This document shows positions 54,493 through 62,611 of a DNA stretch of 64,000 bases, piece by piece. The notes under the pieces are model-generated. The model saw nothing but the letters and a program-made list of their open reading frames with translations. It was not told the DNA's origin and did no database searches. Positions within the stretch are counted from its first letter, which is position 1, and each line of letters starts with the position of its first letter. Location: assembly GCF_036206005.1 (NCBI RefSeq), contig NZ_CP108143.1:3997501-4061500 (forward strand), given 5' to 3'. This DNA is from Streptomyces sp. NBC_00178. Its GTDB lineage: Bacteria; Actinomycetota; Actinomycetes; Streptomycetales; Streptomycetaceae. Both the position numbers and the translations under genes were made by a program.

Positions 54493-55188
54493 ATGCGCGC
54501 ACTGCGAATACTGCTGATCATCGCCGTGGTCCTGGGCGGCGTCTTCGTCGCCGCGGACCGTGTCGCCGTGCACTTCGCGGAGTCCGAGGCCGCGGACCGG
54601 GTCGGTTTCGGCGGTGCGGAGGCGGGTTCGACCGACGTGTCGATCAAGGGCTTCCCCTTCCTGACCCAGGTGGCCGACTCCCGGCTCGACGAGGTCGACG
54701 TGAAGGTGAAGGACATCCGGGCCAGTGCGGCGGGCCGGGACATCCGGATCAGTGAGATCCGCGCCCGGCTGCGCGACGTGACGCTGGGCGCCGGCTACAC
54801 GAGCGCGACGGCGGCCCGGGCGACCGGGACGGCCGTGCTGTCGTACGCGGCGCTCACCGAGGCGGCCGACGAGGGCGTCACGGTCGCCTACGGCGGCGAC
54901 GGCAAGGTCAAGGTCACGGGAAGCGTCCGGATCCCGCTGGTGGACCGCACCGTCACGCGCACGGTGCTGTCCAGCGTCACCCTGGTCGACGGGGACACCG
55001 TCCGGGTGCGCGCGGACGAGGTCCCGGGTGAGGGCATCCCCGGCCTGGAGGGCCTGGTCAGGAAGAAGACCGACTTCGAGCGCGGGATCGGCGGACTGCC
55101 GGGCGGCCTGAAGCTGGAGAAGATCGAGGTCGCGCCCGGCGGTCTGGAGATATCGATGAGCGGCGCCGACATCCCGCTCGCGGGCTGA
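54493..55188 (+). CDS. DUF2993 (LmeA-like) protein
   Basis: 231 residues: a signal/anchor (ALRILLIIAVVLGGVFVAADRVAV) and a beta-rich external domain with GFPFLTQVADSRLDEVDVKV, the DUF2993 hallmark. Mycobacterial LmeA acts in lipomannan elongation and binds phosphoinositides; the function here is inferred only from the family. ATG 54493. Confidence 0.85.
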   Translation: MRALRILLIIAVVLGGVFVAADRVAVHFAESEAADRVGFGGAEAGSTDVSIKGFPFLTQVADSRLDEVDVKVKDIRASAAGRDIRISEIRARLRDVTLGAGYTSATAARATGTAVLSYAALTEAADEGVTVAYGGDGKVKVTGSVRIPLVDRTVTRTVLSSVTLVDGDTVRVRADEVPGEGIPGLEGLVRKKTDFERGIGGLPGGLKLEKIEVAPGGLEISMSGADIPLAG

Positions 55189-55195
55189 CCGCGCC

Positions 55196-55229
55196 GGCCG
55201 CCTCCCCGCACGGGTGGGGAACGGCGGCC
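55196..55229 (+). terminator. Terminator after the DUF2993 gene
   Basis: GGCCGCCTCCCC pairs with GGGGAACGGCGGCC, with two unpaired bases and an 8-nt loop, 8 nt past the stop. Confidence 0.65.
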
Positions 55230-55401
55230 CTGGGTAGGGGTCCGTGGAGGCGGGCGGACGGACGATCCGGATGATGAGACGGACGCGTCCGGTCCGCAGA
55301 TCACCGGAGGGCCGTGGAGGCCGCCGGAGCGGGCGCGGGGCGGGTTCACCCCTCTCGCGTCCCACTCGGTGGACGATCGCGTCTCATCATCCGACACGGC
55401 G

Positions 55402-55431
55402 GTGACATCTCCGCCCGTACCTCCCTACGAT
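55402..55431 (+). promoter_or_regulatory. Promoter of the leader peptide / sulfurtransferase operon
   Basis: GTGACA at 55402-55407 and TACGAT at 55426-55431, 18 nt apart, fit a housekeeping promoter. The -10 ends 7 nt before the ATG of the leader peptide, so transcription should begin at or next to that start codon. Confidence 0.65.
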
Positions 55432-55438
55432 CGGACGT

Positions 55439-55519
55439 ATGAAGCGACAGGCGGACCTCACGAAGCGGCGGGCAGTAGACCTGTGCCGCGTCGCCGCCAT
55501 GCTCTGTCGCACCTTCTGA
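55439..55519 (+). CDS. 26-residue Cys-containing leader peptide
   Basis: Starts MKRQADLTKRRAVDLCRVAA and ends MLCRTF. Short peptides with this basic start and the LCR...LCR pattern are known as putative leader peptides before sulfur-metabolism genes in actinobacteria, and Cys-containing upstream ORFs act in cysteine-responsive attenuation in mycobacteria. It has no ribosome site and lies 7 nt after a -10 box, so it is probably read from a leaderless message. The sulfurtransferase start is 142 nt downstream. Confidence 0.75.
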   Translation: MKRQADLTKRRAVDLCRVAAMLCRTF

Positions 55520-55660
55520 GCGGGACCTCTCCCGTTTCCCCGGCCCTTCGACTTCGTCAGGGCCACTCCCGTGCCTCCCGTACGCGCCCCGCCGCAGGCA
55601 CTCCGCGTACCTCTCGCACACCGCACCACGCCGCCGCAGACTGCCCCGGAGGAGAAACGC

Positions 55661-56500
55661 ATGAGCCGCGCAGACGTTCTGGTCGACGCCGACTGGGTCG
55701 AGGCCCACATCGACGACCCGCAGGTCGCCATCGTCGAGGTCGACGAGGACACCTCGGCGTACGAGAAGAACCACATCAGGAACGCGATCCGGATCGACTG
55801 GACCCAGGACCTCCAGGACCCGGTCCGCCGTGACTTCATCGACCAGGCCGGCTTCGAGAAGCTGCTGTCGGAGAAGGGCATCGGGAACGACACCACGGTC
55901 GTCCTCTACGGCGGCAACAACAACTGGTTCGCGTCCTACGCGTTCTGGTACTTCAAGCTCTACGGCCACCAGGACGTCCGGCTGCTCGACGGCGGCCGCA
56001 AGAAGTGGGAGCTCGACTCCCGCGACCTGACCGACGCCGTCCCGGCCCGTCCGGCCGCGCAGTACAAGGCCAAGGCCCAGGACGAGTCGATCCGCGCCTA
56101 CCGCGACGACGTCGTGAAGGCCATCGGCAGCCTGAACCTCGTCGACGTGCGCTCGCCCGACGAGTTCAGCGGCAAGCTGCTGGCCCCGGCGCACCTCCCG
56201 CAGGAGCAGTCGCAGCGTCCCGGCCACGTGCCGAGCGCCCGCAACATCCCGTGGTCGAAGAACGCCAACGACGACGGCACCTTCAAGTCGGACGACGAGC
56301 TGCGGGCCCTCTACGAGGACGAGCAGGTCGACCTGGCGAAGGACACCATTGCCTACTGCCGCATCGGTGAGCGCTCCGCGCTCACGTGGTTCGTCCTCCA
56401 CGAGCTGCTCGGCCAGGAGAACGTCAAGAACTACGACGGTTCGTGGACCGAGTACGGCTCCCTCGTGGGCGTGCCGATCGAGCTCGGCGCCAACAAGTAA
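55661..56500 (+). CDS. Thiosulfate sulfurtransferase (rhodanese, SseA/CysA type)
   Basis: 279 residues, two rhodanese domains. The C-terminal one has the active-site Cys in AYCRIGERSALTW (about residue 231); the N-terminal one is inactive (VVLYGGNNNWFAS) but keeps the fold. It transfers sulfane sulfur to cyanide or another acceptor. GGAGGAG 7-13 nt before the ATG. DUF1416 follows 48 nt later, a conserved pair in actinobacteria. Confidence 0.93.
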   Translation: MSRADVLVDADWVEAHIDDPQVAIVEVDEDTSAYEKNHIRNAIRIDWTQDLQDPVRRDFIDQAGFEKLLSEKGIGNDTTVVLYGGNNNWFASYAFWYFKLYGHQDVRLLDGGRKKWELDSRDLTDAVPARPAAQYKAKAQDESIRAYRDDVVKAIGSLNLVDVRSPDEFSGKLLAPAHLPQEQSQRPGHVPSARNIPWSKNANDDGTFKSDDELRALYEDEQVDLAKDTIAYCRIGERSALTWFVLHELLGQENVKNYDGSWTEYGSLVGVPIELGANK

Positions 56501-56548
56501 TTCCGCAGGACCCGATCAGCAGGACCCCGACCAGAAGGACTGAACACC

Positions 56549-56836
56549 ATGTGTGGAGCACAGGCCGGCGGCCCCGACGCTTCGACGATCAAGCCGGGCG
56601 AGACGACCATCCAGGGCAGCGTGACCCGCGACGGCGAGCCGGTCACCGGCTACGTCCGGCTGCTGGACTCGACCGGTGAGTTCACCGCGGAGGTCCCGAC
56701 CTCGGCGACCGGTCAGTTCCGCTTCTACGCGGCCGAGGGCACCTGGACGCTCCGCGCCCTGGTTCCGGGCGGCACCGCCGACCGTACGGTCGTGGCGCAG
56801 ACCGGTGGCCTCGCTGAGGTCGCCATCGCCGTGTAG
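56549..56836 (+). CDS. DUF1416 protein
   Basis: 95 residues with a single Cys at position 2 (MCGAQAGG) and a small beta-sandwich reading ETTIQGSVTRDGEPVTGYVR and GQFRFYAAEGTWTLRALVP. The family nearly always lies next to the SseA-type sulfurtransferase, so the N-terminal Cys may be a sulfur acceptor; that is inference. Confidence 0.88.
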   Translation: MCGAQAGGPDASTIKPGETTIQGSVTRDGEPVTGYVRLLDSTGEFTAEVPTSATGQFRFYAAEGTWTLRALVPGGTADRTVVAQTGGLAEVAIAV

Positions 56837-56954
56837 TCCGCGCGCGCATCCGGCCGGAGGGCCGCACCCCAGGGGGTTGGACGCCACCTGGACAGGGGTG
56901 CGGCCCTTCGCGCCGTCCGCGGCCTTCCCGCGCCCCGGGTCCTACGCTGGAGTC

Positions 56955-57215
56955 ATGTACGCGCGGCGCAAGCGCACCTATTTCCTGATGATGGGCGGCT
57001 GCATCGTCCTCTTCGTGTCCGCCTGGGCCTTCGTGCGCCTGTGGTCGGTGCCCGCCGCCGTGGCGATGTGCGTGGTCGCGGCCGTCATCCCGCCCGCCGC
57101 GGCGGTGATCGCCAACCGCCGGGGCCCGGACGACCGTTGGTGGGACGACCCCTCGGGCGATCCGGAGTCGGACGACTGGTGGGACGAGCTCGACGGCAGG
57201 AAGCGCCGCGGGTGA
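56955..57215 (+). CDS. DUF3099 small membrane protein
   Basis: 86 residues: basic start (MYARRKRTYF), two adjoining helices (FLMMGGCIVLFVSAWAFVRL and AAVAMCVVAAVIPPAAAVIA) and an acidic Trp-rich tail (RWWDDPSGD, DDWWDELDG). Function unknown. TACGCT lies 6 nt before the ATG and there is no ribosome site, so it is probably leaderless. Confidence 0.85.
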   Translation: MYARRKRTYFLMMGGCIVLFVSAWAFVRLWSVPAAVAMCVVAAVIPPAAAVIANRRGPDDRWWDDPSGDPESDDWWDELDGRKRRG

Positions 57216-57234
57216 ACACTCCGGGCCGGCCGGG

Positions 57235-57597
57235 TCAGTAGACGAGCGCCTGCGTCCCGTCCGCCACGGCCTCCTGCACGAAGACCTGGGCCCCCGCGAT
57301 CCGTACGCCGTCCAGGACGTCCTTCTCCGTGATGTCCCGGCGGGCCGCGCACTGGGTGCAGAGCGTGATCCGCCCGCCCGCCAGGATCGAGTCGACCAGG
57401 TCGGGCAGCGGCGCGGCGTGCGGGAGTTCGAACTCCGCGGCACGCCCCGGCAGGGCGAACCAGGCGGACTCGCCGGTCAGCCAGAGCGACACCTCGACCC
57501 CGCTGGCGACGGCGACGGCCGCCACGGTGAAGGCCTGCGAGCAGCGCTCGGGGGAGTCGGCACCGGCAGTCACCTTGATCACGAGCTTCTTCGACAT
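57235..57597 (-). CDS. DsrE-family protein
   Basis: 120 residues, alpha/beta fold of the DsrE/TusD type: LVIKVTAGADSPERCSQAFT, GVEVSLWLTGESAWFAL, and two Cys in TLCTQCAARR where sulfur-relay members have the active Cys. It lies next to sulfurtransferase and DUF1416 genes, so a sulfur-relay role is plausible. ATG 57597. Confidence 0.85.
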   Translation of the reverse strand: MSKKLVIKVTAGADSPERCSQAFTVAAVAVASGVEVSLWLTGESAWFALPGRAAEFELPHAAPLPDLVDSILAGGRITLCTQCAARRDITEKDVLDGVRIAGAQVFVQEAVADGTQALVY

Positions 57598-57702
57598 GTA
57601 TCGAACTGTAATCCTTCGCCGTGCAACCTCCCCGGTGATCTGTGGGTCAGCTGTGTGTGCGGGTAACGGAACCTGCGCCTCAGGTCTCATGGGGGGACCC
57701 TT

Positions 57703-58494
57703 TTGGAACAGAACGACACCATGGACGACACGCCGGCCGGCCCGCCGGCCGTCGTGGTGCACCCGCGCCGGCGCGGCCGCACGGCCCTGCTGATCGGCGC
57801 GGCCGCCCTGCTCGGCGTCTCCGTCGGCACGGCCGTGGGCTACGGCATCCAGGCCGAGCGGCCGCCGACGCGGCTGCCCGCGCTGTCGCAGGCGGAACTC
57901 GCCTACCCGGCGAAGGCACTTCCGGTGGACAAAGCCCCGGCGCCGCTGCCGGCCTCGCAGGACCGCCAGGTGCGGACGGGCGGTGATCTGCGTGAGCTGG
58001 TCATGAAGCGGCCGGCCGGCTGGAGCGACGACGAGGACGCGGGCTCGCTGGACGACGGCTGGATGAGCGTGGACGGTTACGCGCGCGAGTTCGACGAACC
58101 GGACTCCCACCTCGAATACCTCCTGGAGTCCGACATCCGCCGGGTCGCGGGCGCCGCCTGGAAGAAGGGCGCCTACCGCCAGGCCGACGTGCGGCTCGTC
58201 CAGTTCCGCTCCGGTGCGATCGCCGAGGCGTCGTCGTACGCCGACGGCCAGCGCTCGTACATGCCCTGGACGAAGGACGGCGCGGGCAACGAGGGGGATC
58301 CGGTCAAGGGCAGCGGCAGCGGTCGCTACTACCTGTACCCCGTCGAGCGGAAGGCCGGTTACATGCCGTCCTACCGGGCCAGGGCCGTCATGCACCGCGG
58401 CGACATCATGGTCGACATCAACGTGTTCGACACCGAGCCGATCGCCAAGAAGGACATCCGGACGCTGGCCGAGCGACAGCTGGAGCTCCTGTGA
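57703..58494 (+). CDS. Bitopic extracytoplasmic protein, first of a tandem set
   Basis: 263 residues from a TTG with GGGGGGA upstream (ATG 57721 is an alternative). A basic cytoplasmic start, one helix (TALLIGAAALLGVSVGTAVGYG) and a soluble external domain of about 200 residues (GYAREFDEPDSHLEYLLESD, RAVMHRGDIMVDINVFDTEP). No family recognised. The stop overlaps the next start by 4 nt. The three consecutive genes share size, topology and a ...LLLP-like start of the external domain in copies two and three. Confidence 0.8.
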   Translation: MEQNDTMDDTPAGPPAVVVHPRRRGRTALLIGAAALLGVSVGTAVGYGIQAERPPTRLPALSQAELAYPAKALPVDKAPAPLPASQDRQVRTGGDLRELVMKRPAGWSDDEDAGSLDDGWMSVDGYAREFDEPDSHLEYLLESDIRRVAGAAWKKGAYRQADVRLVQFRSGAIAEASSYADGQRSYMPWTKDGAGNEGDPVKGSGSGRYYLYPVERKAGYMPSYRARAVMHRGDIMVDINVFDTEPIAKKDIRTLAERQLELL

Positions 58495-59315
58495 ACGACG
58501 TCATCCCGCCCGCCGCCGACGCGTCCGCGGCCCCCGAGGTGCCCGGGACGCCGCCTGTCGCCCCGGCGCGCCCGGGGAAGGCCCGCCGGATCCTGCTCAC
58601 CGCGCTTCCGGCGGTCCTCGTGATCGGCGCCGTCGCCGGCGCGGCCGTGTACACGACGATCACGGTCGACGGTGCGGACCGGACCGTGGCGACGGAGGTC
58701 TACGACGTCGCCGAGCACCCGCCCGTCAAGGACCCGGCCGACGGCATCGAACGGGGCCGGACCGACACCGAGCTCAGCAAGCTGCTGCTGCCCGTCCCCG
58801 CCGACTACCGGCTGGGACCCGACGCCGAGGAGCTCGGCAACGACGGCGAGGTCGGCGGCAAGGAGGCCGTCGCCGCGATGAAGCAGTCCAACCGGGGGCT
58901 CGCCGGCAAGCAGCGCCGGGAGTTCGACAAGCGGGTGGACAAGCTCCGCGTGCAGGGCCTCGCCGCCCGTTCGTACGTGTCGGACACCAACGACCTGGTC
59001 GTGACCACCCAGATCGTGCGGATGAAGGACAAGAAGGCCATCCGGGATCTCCACACCTTCCGGACGGAGCTGTTCGACGCCGTCGGCGTCTTCCGCGAAG
59101 GCCCGAAGATCAAGGGCCATACGCGCAACGCCCGTTGCTTCCTGATGCCCAAGGACGGCAAGAGCGGGATCGAGAACATGCTCTGCTCGGCGTACGACGG
59201 TGAGCTGGGCATCACCCTCTCGGCGGCCGGCGTCAAGCCCTTCGACAAGGGGGCCGTCGCCGAGCTGCTGAAGGACCAGCTGGATCACATCACGTCCCCG
59301 GGGGAGTACGTATGA
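58491..59315 (+). CDS. Bitopic extracytoplasmic protein, second of a tandem set
   Basis: 274 residues, GTG start overlapping the previous stop. Pro/Ala-rich N-terminus, one helix (ILLTALPAVLVIGAVAGAAV), then an external domain beginning TELSKLLLPVPADYRLGPDA with two Cys (NARCFLMP, ENMLCSAY). The pattern LSKLLLPVPADYRL is matched in the third gene by LRRLLLPAPAGAKV. Function unknown. Confidence 0.8.
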   Translation: MNDVIPPAADASAAPEVPGTPPVAPARPGKARRILLTALPAVLVIGAVAGAAVYTTITVDGADRTVATEVYDVAEHPPVKDPADGIERGRTDTELSKLLLPVPADYRLGPDAEELGNDGEVGGKEAVAAMKQSNRGLAGKQRREFDKRVDKLRVQGLAARSYVSDTNDLVVTTQIVRMKDKKAIRDLHTFRTELFDAVGVFREGPKIKGHTRNARCFLMPKDGKSGIENMLCSAYDGELGITLSAAGVKPFDKGAVAELLKDQLDHITSPGEYV

Positions 59316-60223
59316 CCGAGAAGACGGCGGAACAGACCGGCGAGGCCGCCCTCGTCGCGGAACTCCCCCCGCCGCCCCCGCCCCCCATGCCGCAGGACCC
59401 GCCGAGGGAACCCGGGCACGGCGATCTCCCGCAGACCCCGCCCCGGCCGCCGCGCCGGGCGCTGCGGGCGGTCGCCCGGTGGACGGCGGCGGTGCTGGTC
59501 CTCGGTGGTCTCGGTGCCGGCACGGTCGCGGGCATCACCTCGATGTCGCGCACCGACGTACCCGGACTCGCCACCGAGGACGACGGGCGCTGGGACTACC
59601 CCCGGCTGACCCTGCCCGCCCTGCCGGCCGGTGCGCCCCGCCCCTTCGGCGACGCCAACGAGGCGGAGGTCCACCACGCCGACCTGCGGCGCCTCCTGCT
59701 GCCGGCCCCGGCCGGGGCGAAGGTGGATGCCAAGGCCGACGGCTGGGTCACCACCGCGCAGTACGTCTCCGAGTACCCGAAGGGCGACCGGGCGGCTCTC
59801 ACCCAGCGGCTGAAGGACTCCGCGCTCCGGCACATAGCGGCCCGCGCCTGGACCATGCCGGACGGGACGTCCTCCCGGGTCTACCTGCTCCAGTTCAACT
59901 CGGTGGCGTTCTCCACCGAGTTCCAGGACCAGTTGTTCGGCGACGACCAGCAGATGTTCACGAACAGCGTGTACCCGCAGCCGCTCGCCGGGATCACGGA
60001 CATCGCCAACGACGACGACTGGCCGGCGACGGGCGGGGTGGAGTACACCACCCCCCGCGTGTACAGCGAGGCGAAGCCGTACGGAGCGGAGCAGGTGCGG
60101 CACGCCTACGTGCTGGCCGGGGACACCGTCGCCCTCGTCGTCCACGCGCGGAAGGGCGCGGCGGGCACGGAGGCGGTCCCCTTCCATCAGACGCTGATCC
60201 TGCAGAACCAGCTGCTGGGCTGA
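59312..60223 (+). CDS. Bitopic extracytoplasmic protein, third of a tandem set
   Basis: 303 residues, ATG overlapping the previous stop (ATGA). A long Pro-rich cytoplasmic N-terminus (ELPPPPPPPMPQDPPREPGH), one helix (WTAAVLVLGGLGAGTVAGI) and an external domain with LRRLLLPAPAGAKV and YVLAGDTVALVVHARKG. No Cys. Function unknown; with the two preceding genes it forms one translation-coupled unit. Confidence 0.8.
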   Translation: MTEKTAEQTGEAALVAELPPPPPPPMPQDPPREPGHGDLPQTPPRPPRRALRAVARWTAAVLVLGGLGAGTVAGITSMSRTDVPGLATEDDGRWDYPRLTLPALPAGAPRPFGDANEAEVHHADLRRLLLPAPAGAKVDAKADGWVTTAQYVSEYPKGDRAALTQRLKDSALRHIAARAWTMPDGTSSRVYLLQFNSVAFSTEFQDQLFGDDQQMFTNSVYPQPLAGITDIANDDDWPATGGVEYTTPRVYSEAKPYGAEQVRHAYVLAGDTVALVVHARKGAAGTEAVPFHQTLILQNQLLG

Positions 60224-60253
60224 CCGCGCCCGGGGAAACCCCCGGCCGCCGTG

Positions 60254-60285
60254 CCGGGCCCCCACCCATTAGGCTGGGGGCCCGG
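60254..60285 (+). terminator. Terminator after the tandem three-gene set
   Basis: CCGGGCCCCCA / TGGGGGCCCGG, an 11-bp perfect stem with a 10-nt loop, 30 nt past the stop. Confidence 0.75.
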
Positions 60286-60325
60286 ACGCGTACTGCCGTC
60301 GTGTCGTTCGTTTCGAGGAGCTCCC

Positions 60326-60427
60326 GTGCTTGAGGCTTTCTTCTCCGCCCTGCTGGTCCTGGTCTGCGTCGGCGTTCTCGCCTTCGCGGCGGTGACCGTG
60401 AAGAAGCTGTACCAGGGCCAGCGCTGA
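60326..60427 (+). CDS. 33-residue single-helix membrane protein
   Basis: GTG 60326 with GAGGAG 5 nt upstream. The peptide starts LEAFFSALLVLVCVGVLAF and ends VTVKKLYQGQR: one membrane helix and a basic cytoplasmic tail, about the smallest possible bitopic protein. Good ribosome site, clean stop and placement 49 nt before the FABP gene, after a terminator, argue that it is real. Confidence 0.65.
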   Translation: MLEAFFSALLVLVCVGVLAFAAVTVKKLYQGQR

Positions 60428-60476
60428 CCCTCGCCGAACTCCTTCCGTACACCCTCACAGATCGTCTGAGCCGCTC

Positions 60477-61049
60477 ATGATCGAGATTCCGTCCGACCTC
60501 CACCCGGACCTCGTGCCGCTGGCCTTCCTCCTCGGGAACTGGGCGGGCGCGGGCGTGTCCGACTTCCCCGGTGCCGAGAAGTGCAACTTCGGGCAGGAGG
60601 TCACGTTCAGCCACGACGGCCGTGACTTCCTGGAGTACGTCTCGCACTCCTGGGTGCTGGACGCCGAGGGCAACCAGGTCAAGCCGCTGGAGACCGAGTC
60701 CGGCTACTGGCGCGTCGACAAGGACCGCAACGTCGAGATCGTCATGGTCCGCGACCAGGGCGTCGTCGAGGTCTGGTACGGCGAGCTCGCGAAGCAGAAG
60801 CCGCAGATCGACGTGGTCACCGACGCGGTGGCCCGCACCGCGGCCTCCGGCCCGTACAGCGGCGGCAAGCGGCTCTACGGCTACGTGAACAGCGACCTGA
60901 TGTGGGTCGGCGAGAAGGCCACCCCCGACGTGGAGATGCGGCCGTACATGTCCGCGCACCTGAAGAAGGTCGTCACCCCGGAGGAGGTCGCCGAGATGGC
61001 CAGGGGCCTCGGGGACCTGCCGGACGACGGCATCGCCTTCTTCAAGTAG
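60477..61049 (+). CDS. FABP-family / nitrobindin-like protein
   Basis: 190 residues forming a lipocalin-like barrel. The family motif GxWxGxG is GNWAGAG near residue 21. Bacterial relatives bind heme (nitrobindin), usually through a His near the C-terminus; one is present in MSAHLKKV. ATG 60477. Confidence 0.88.
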   Translation: MIEIPSDLHPDLVPLAFLLGNWAGAGVSDFPGAEKCNFGQEVTFSHDGRDFLEYVSHSWVLDAEGNQVKPLETESGYWRVDKDRNVEIVMVRDQGVVEVWYGELAKQKPQIDVVTDAVARTAASGPYSGGKRLYGYVNSDLMWVGEKATPDVEMRPYMSAHLKKVVTPEEVAEMARGLGDLPDDGIAFFK

Positions 61050-61114
61050 CCGGTCCCGGGCCCCGTTCCGGAAGGATCCGTGGGCCCGTGCCCGAGCAGC
61101 CCTACACTGGGGCT

Positions 61115-61576
61115 GTGGTGAGCACCGACTGGAAGACGGACCTTCGGCAGCGCGGCTACCGGCTGACGCCTCAGCGACAGCTTGTCCTGGAGGCGGTCGA
61201 CACGCTGGAGCACGCGACGCCCGACGACATCCTCGGCGAGGTGCGCAGGACCGCGGCCGGGGTGAACATCTCCACCGTCTACCGGACCCTGGAGCTCCTG
61301 GAGGAGCTGGGTCTGGTCAGCCACGCCCACCTGGGCCACGGCGCCCCGACGTACCACCTGGCCGACCGCCACCACCACATCCACCTGGTCTGCCGGGACT
61401 GCACGGACGTCATCGAGGCCGATGTCGGCGTCGTGGAGGACTTCACCGCCAAGCTGCGGGACACGTTCGGCTTCGAGACCGACATGAAGCACTTCGCGAT
61501 CTTCGGCCGCTGCGCCGCCTGCACGGCGAAGGCGGCCCAGGACCGTCCGCCGCGGGACACCGGCGGCGAGCGGTAG
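61115..61576 (+). CDS. nur: Fur-family nickel regulator Nur
   Basis: 153 residues. Winged helix LRQRGYRLTPQRQLVLEAVD and NISTVYRTLELLEELGLV; metal His in HLADRHHHIHLVCRDC-type segment (ADRHHHIHLVCRDC), CxxC pairs CRDC and CAAC for a structural zinc. Gene order next to FABP and YgfZ matches S. coelicolor nur, which represses Fe-SOD and Ni uptake. The start is GTG 61115 (or 61118): TACACT lies at 61103-61108, 6 nt before it, and no ribosome site exists, so the message is probably leaderless. Confidence 0.88.
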   Translation: MVSTDWKTDLRQRGYRLTPQRQLVLEAVDTLEHATPDDILGEVRRTAAGVNISTVYRTLELLEELGLVSHAHLGHGAPTYHLADRHHHIHLVCRDCTDVIEADVGVVEDFTAKLRDTFGFETDMKHFAIFGRCAACTAKAAQDRPPRDTGGER

Positions 61577-61606
61577 TCCGGTCCGTACGAGTCGTACGCT
61601 GGTCGC

Positions 61607-62572
61607 ATGAAGAGCCCCCTGCTGTCCCTGCCCGGCGCCGTCCCCGCCGAGGGGCGTGACGAAGGCGTCGCCGCGCACTACGGCGATCTGTTCCGTGAGC
61701 AACGCGCACTCGCCGACGGCAGCGGTCTCGTCGACCTCTCACACCGTGGCGTGGTCACGGTCACGGGCGACGACCGGCTGGCCTGGCTGCACCTGCTGCT
61801 CACCCAGCACGTCAGCGACCTCGCGCCCCACCAGGCCACCGAGTCCCTGATCCTCTCCGCGAACGGGCACATCGAGCACGCCCTCTACCTCGTCGACGAC
61901 GGCACGACCGTGTGGATGCACGTCGAGCCGGGGACCCAGGGCGACCTGATCGCGTACCTGGACTCGATGAAGTTCTTCTACCGGGTGGAGGTCGCCGACC
62001 GGACCGAGGACGTCGCCGTCGTCCACCTGCCGGCCGGTTCCATCGCCGAGGCCCCGGACGCCGCCGCCGTGCGCGAGACCGCGTACGGCCGCGACCTGTT
62101 CCTGCCCCGGACCGGTCTGGAGGCGTTCGCACAGGCCCACGGCCCGGCCGTGGGCATCCTGGCGTACGAGGCGCTGCGGATCGAGGCGCACCGGCCCCGC
62201 GTGGGCTTCGAGACCGACCACCGGACCATCCCGCACGAGCTGGGCTGGATCGGCACCGCGGTGCACCTCCAGAAGGGCTGCTACCGGGGCCAGGAGACGG
62301 TCGCCCGCGTCCACAACCTGGGGAAGCCGCCGCGCCGCCTCGTCTTCCTGCACCTGGACGGCAGTGAGGTCCACCTGCCGGGGCACGGCACGCCGGTCCG
62401 GCTCGCGGCCGACGGCGAGGAGGGCCGCCAGCTCGGTTTCATCACGACGTCCGCCCGCCACCACGAACTGGGGCCGATCGCCCTGGCGCTGGTGAAGCGG
62501 AACGTCGCCGTGGACGCGGAACTGATCGCGGGTGACACCGCGGCCGCACAGGAGACGGTCGTCGAGCCGTAG
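61607..62572 (+). CDS. ygfZ: Folate-binding YgfZ/GcvT-like protein
   Basis: 321 residues. The YgfZ motif K-G-C-Y-x-G-Q-E is present as QKGCYRGQETVARVHN (about residue 225). YgfZ/IBA57 helps assemble or repair Fe-S clusters using tetrahydrofolate. TACGCT ends 6 nt before the ATG and there is no ribosome site: another leaderless start. Confidence 0.9.
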   Translation: MKSPLLSLPGAVPAEGRDEGVAAHYGDLFREQRALADGSGLVDLSHRGVVTVTGDDRLAWLHLLLTQHVSDLAPHQATESLILSANGHIEHALYLVDDGTTVWMHVEPGTQGDLIAYLDSMKFFYRVEVADRTEDVAVVHLPAGSIAEAPDAAAVRETAYGRDLFLPRTGLEAFAQAHGPAVGILAYEALRIEAHRPRVGFETDHRTIPHELGWIGTAVHLQKGCYRGQETVARVHNLGKPPRRLVFLHLDGSEVHLPGHGTPVRLAADGEEGRQLGFITTSARHHELGPIALALVKRNVAVDAELIAGDTAAAQETVVEP

Positions 62573-62580
62573 AAGTCCTA

Positions 62581-62611
62581 CGCGCGGCCGTCCAGCCGGA
62601 GCGGCCGCGCG
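62581..62611. terminator. Bidirectional terminator between ygfZ and dtd
   Basis: CGCGCGGCCG / CGGCCGCGCG, 10-bp perfect stem and 11-nt loop, exactly filling the gap between the convergent genes. Confidence 0.75.
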
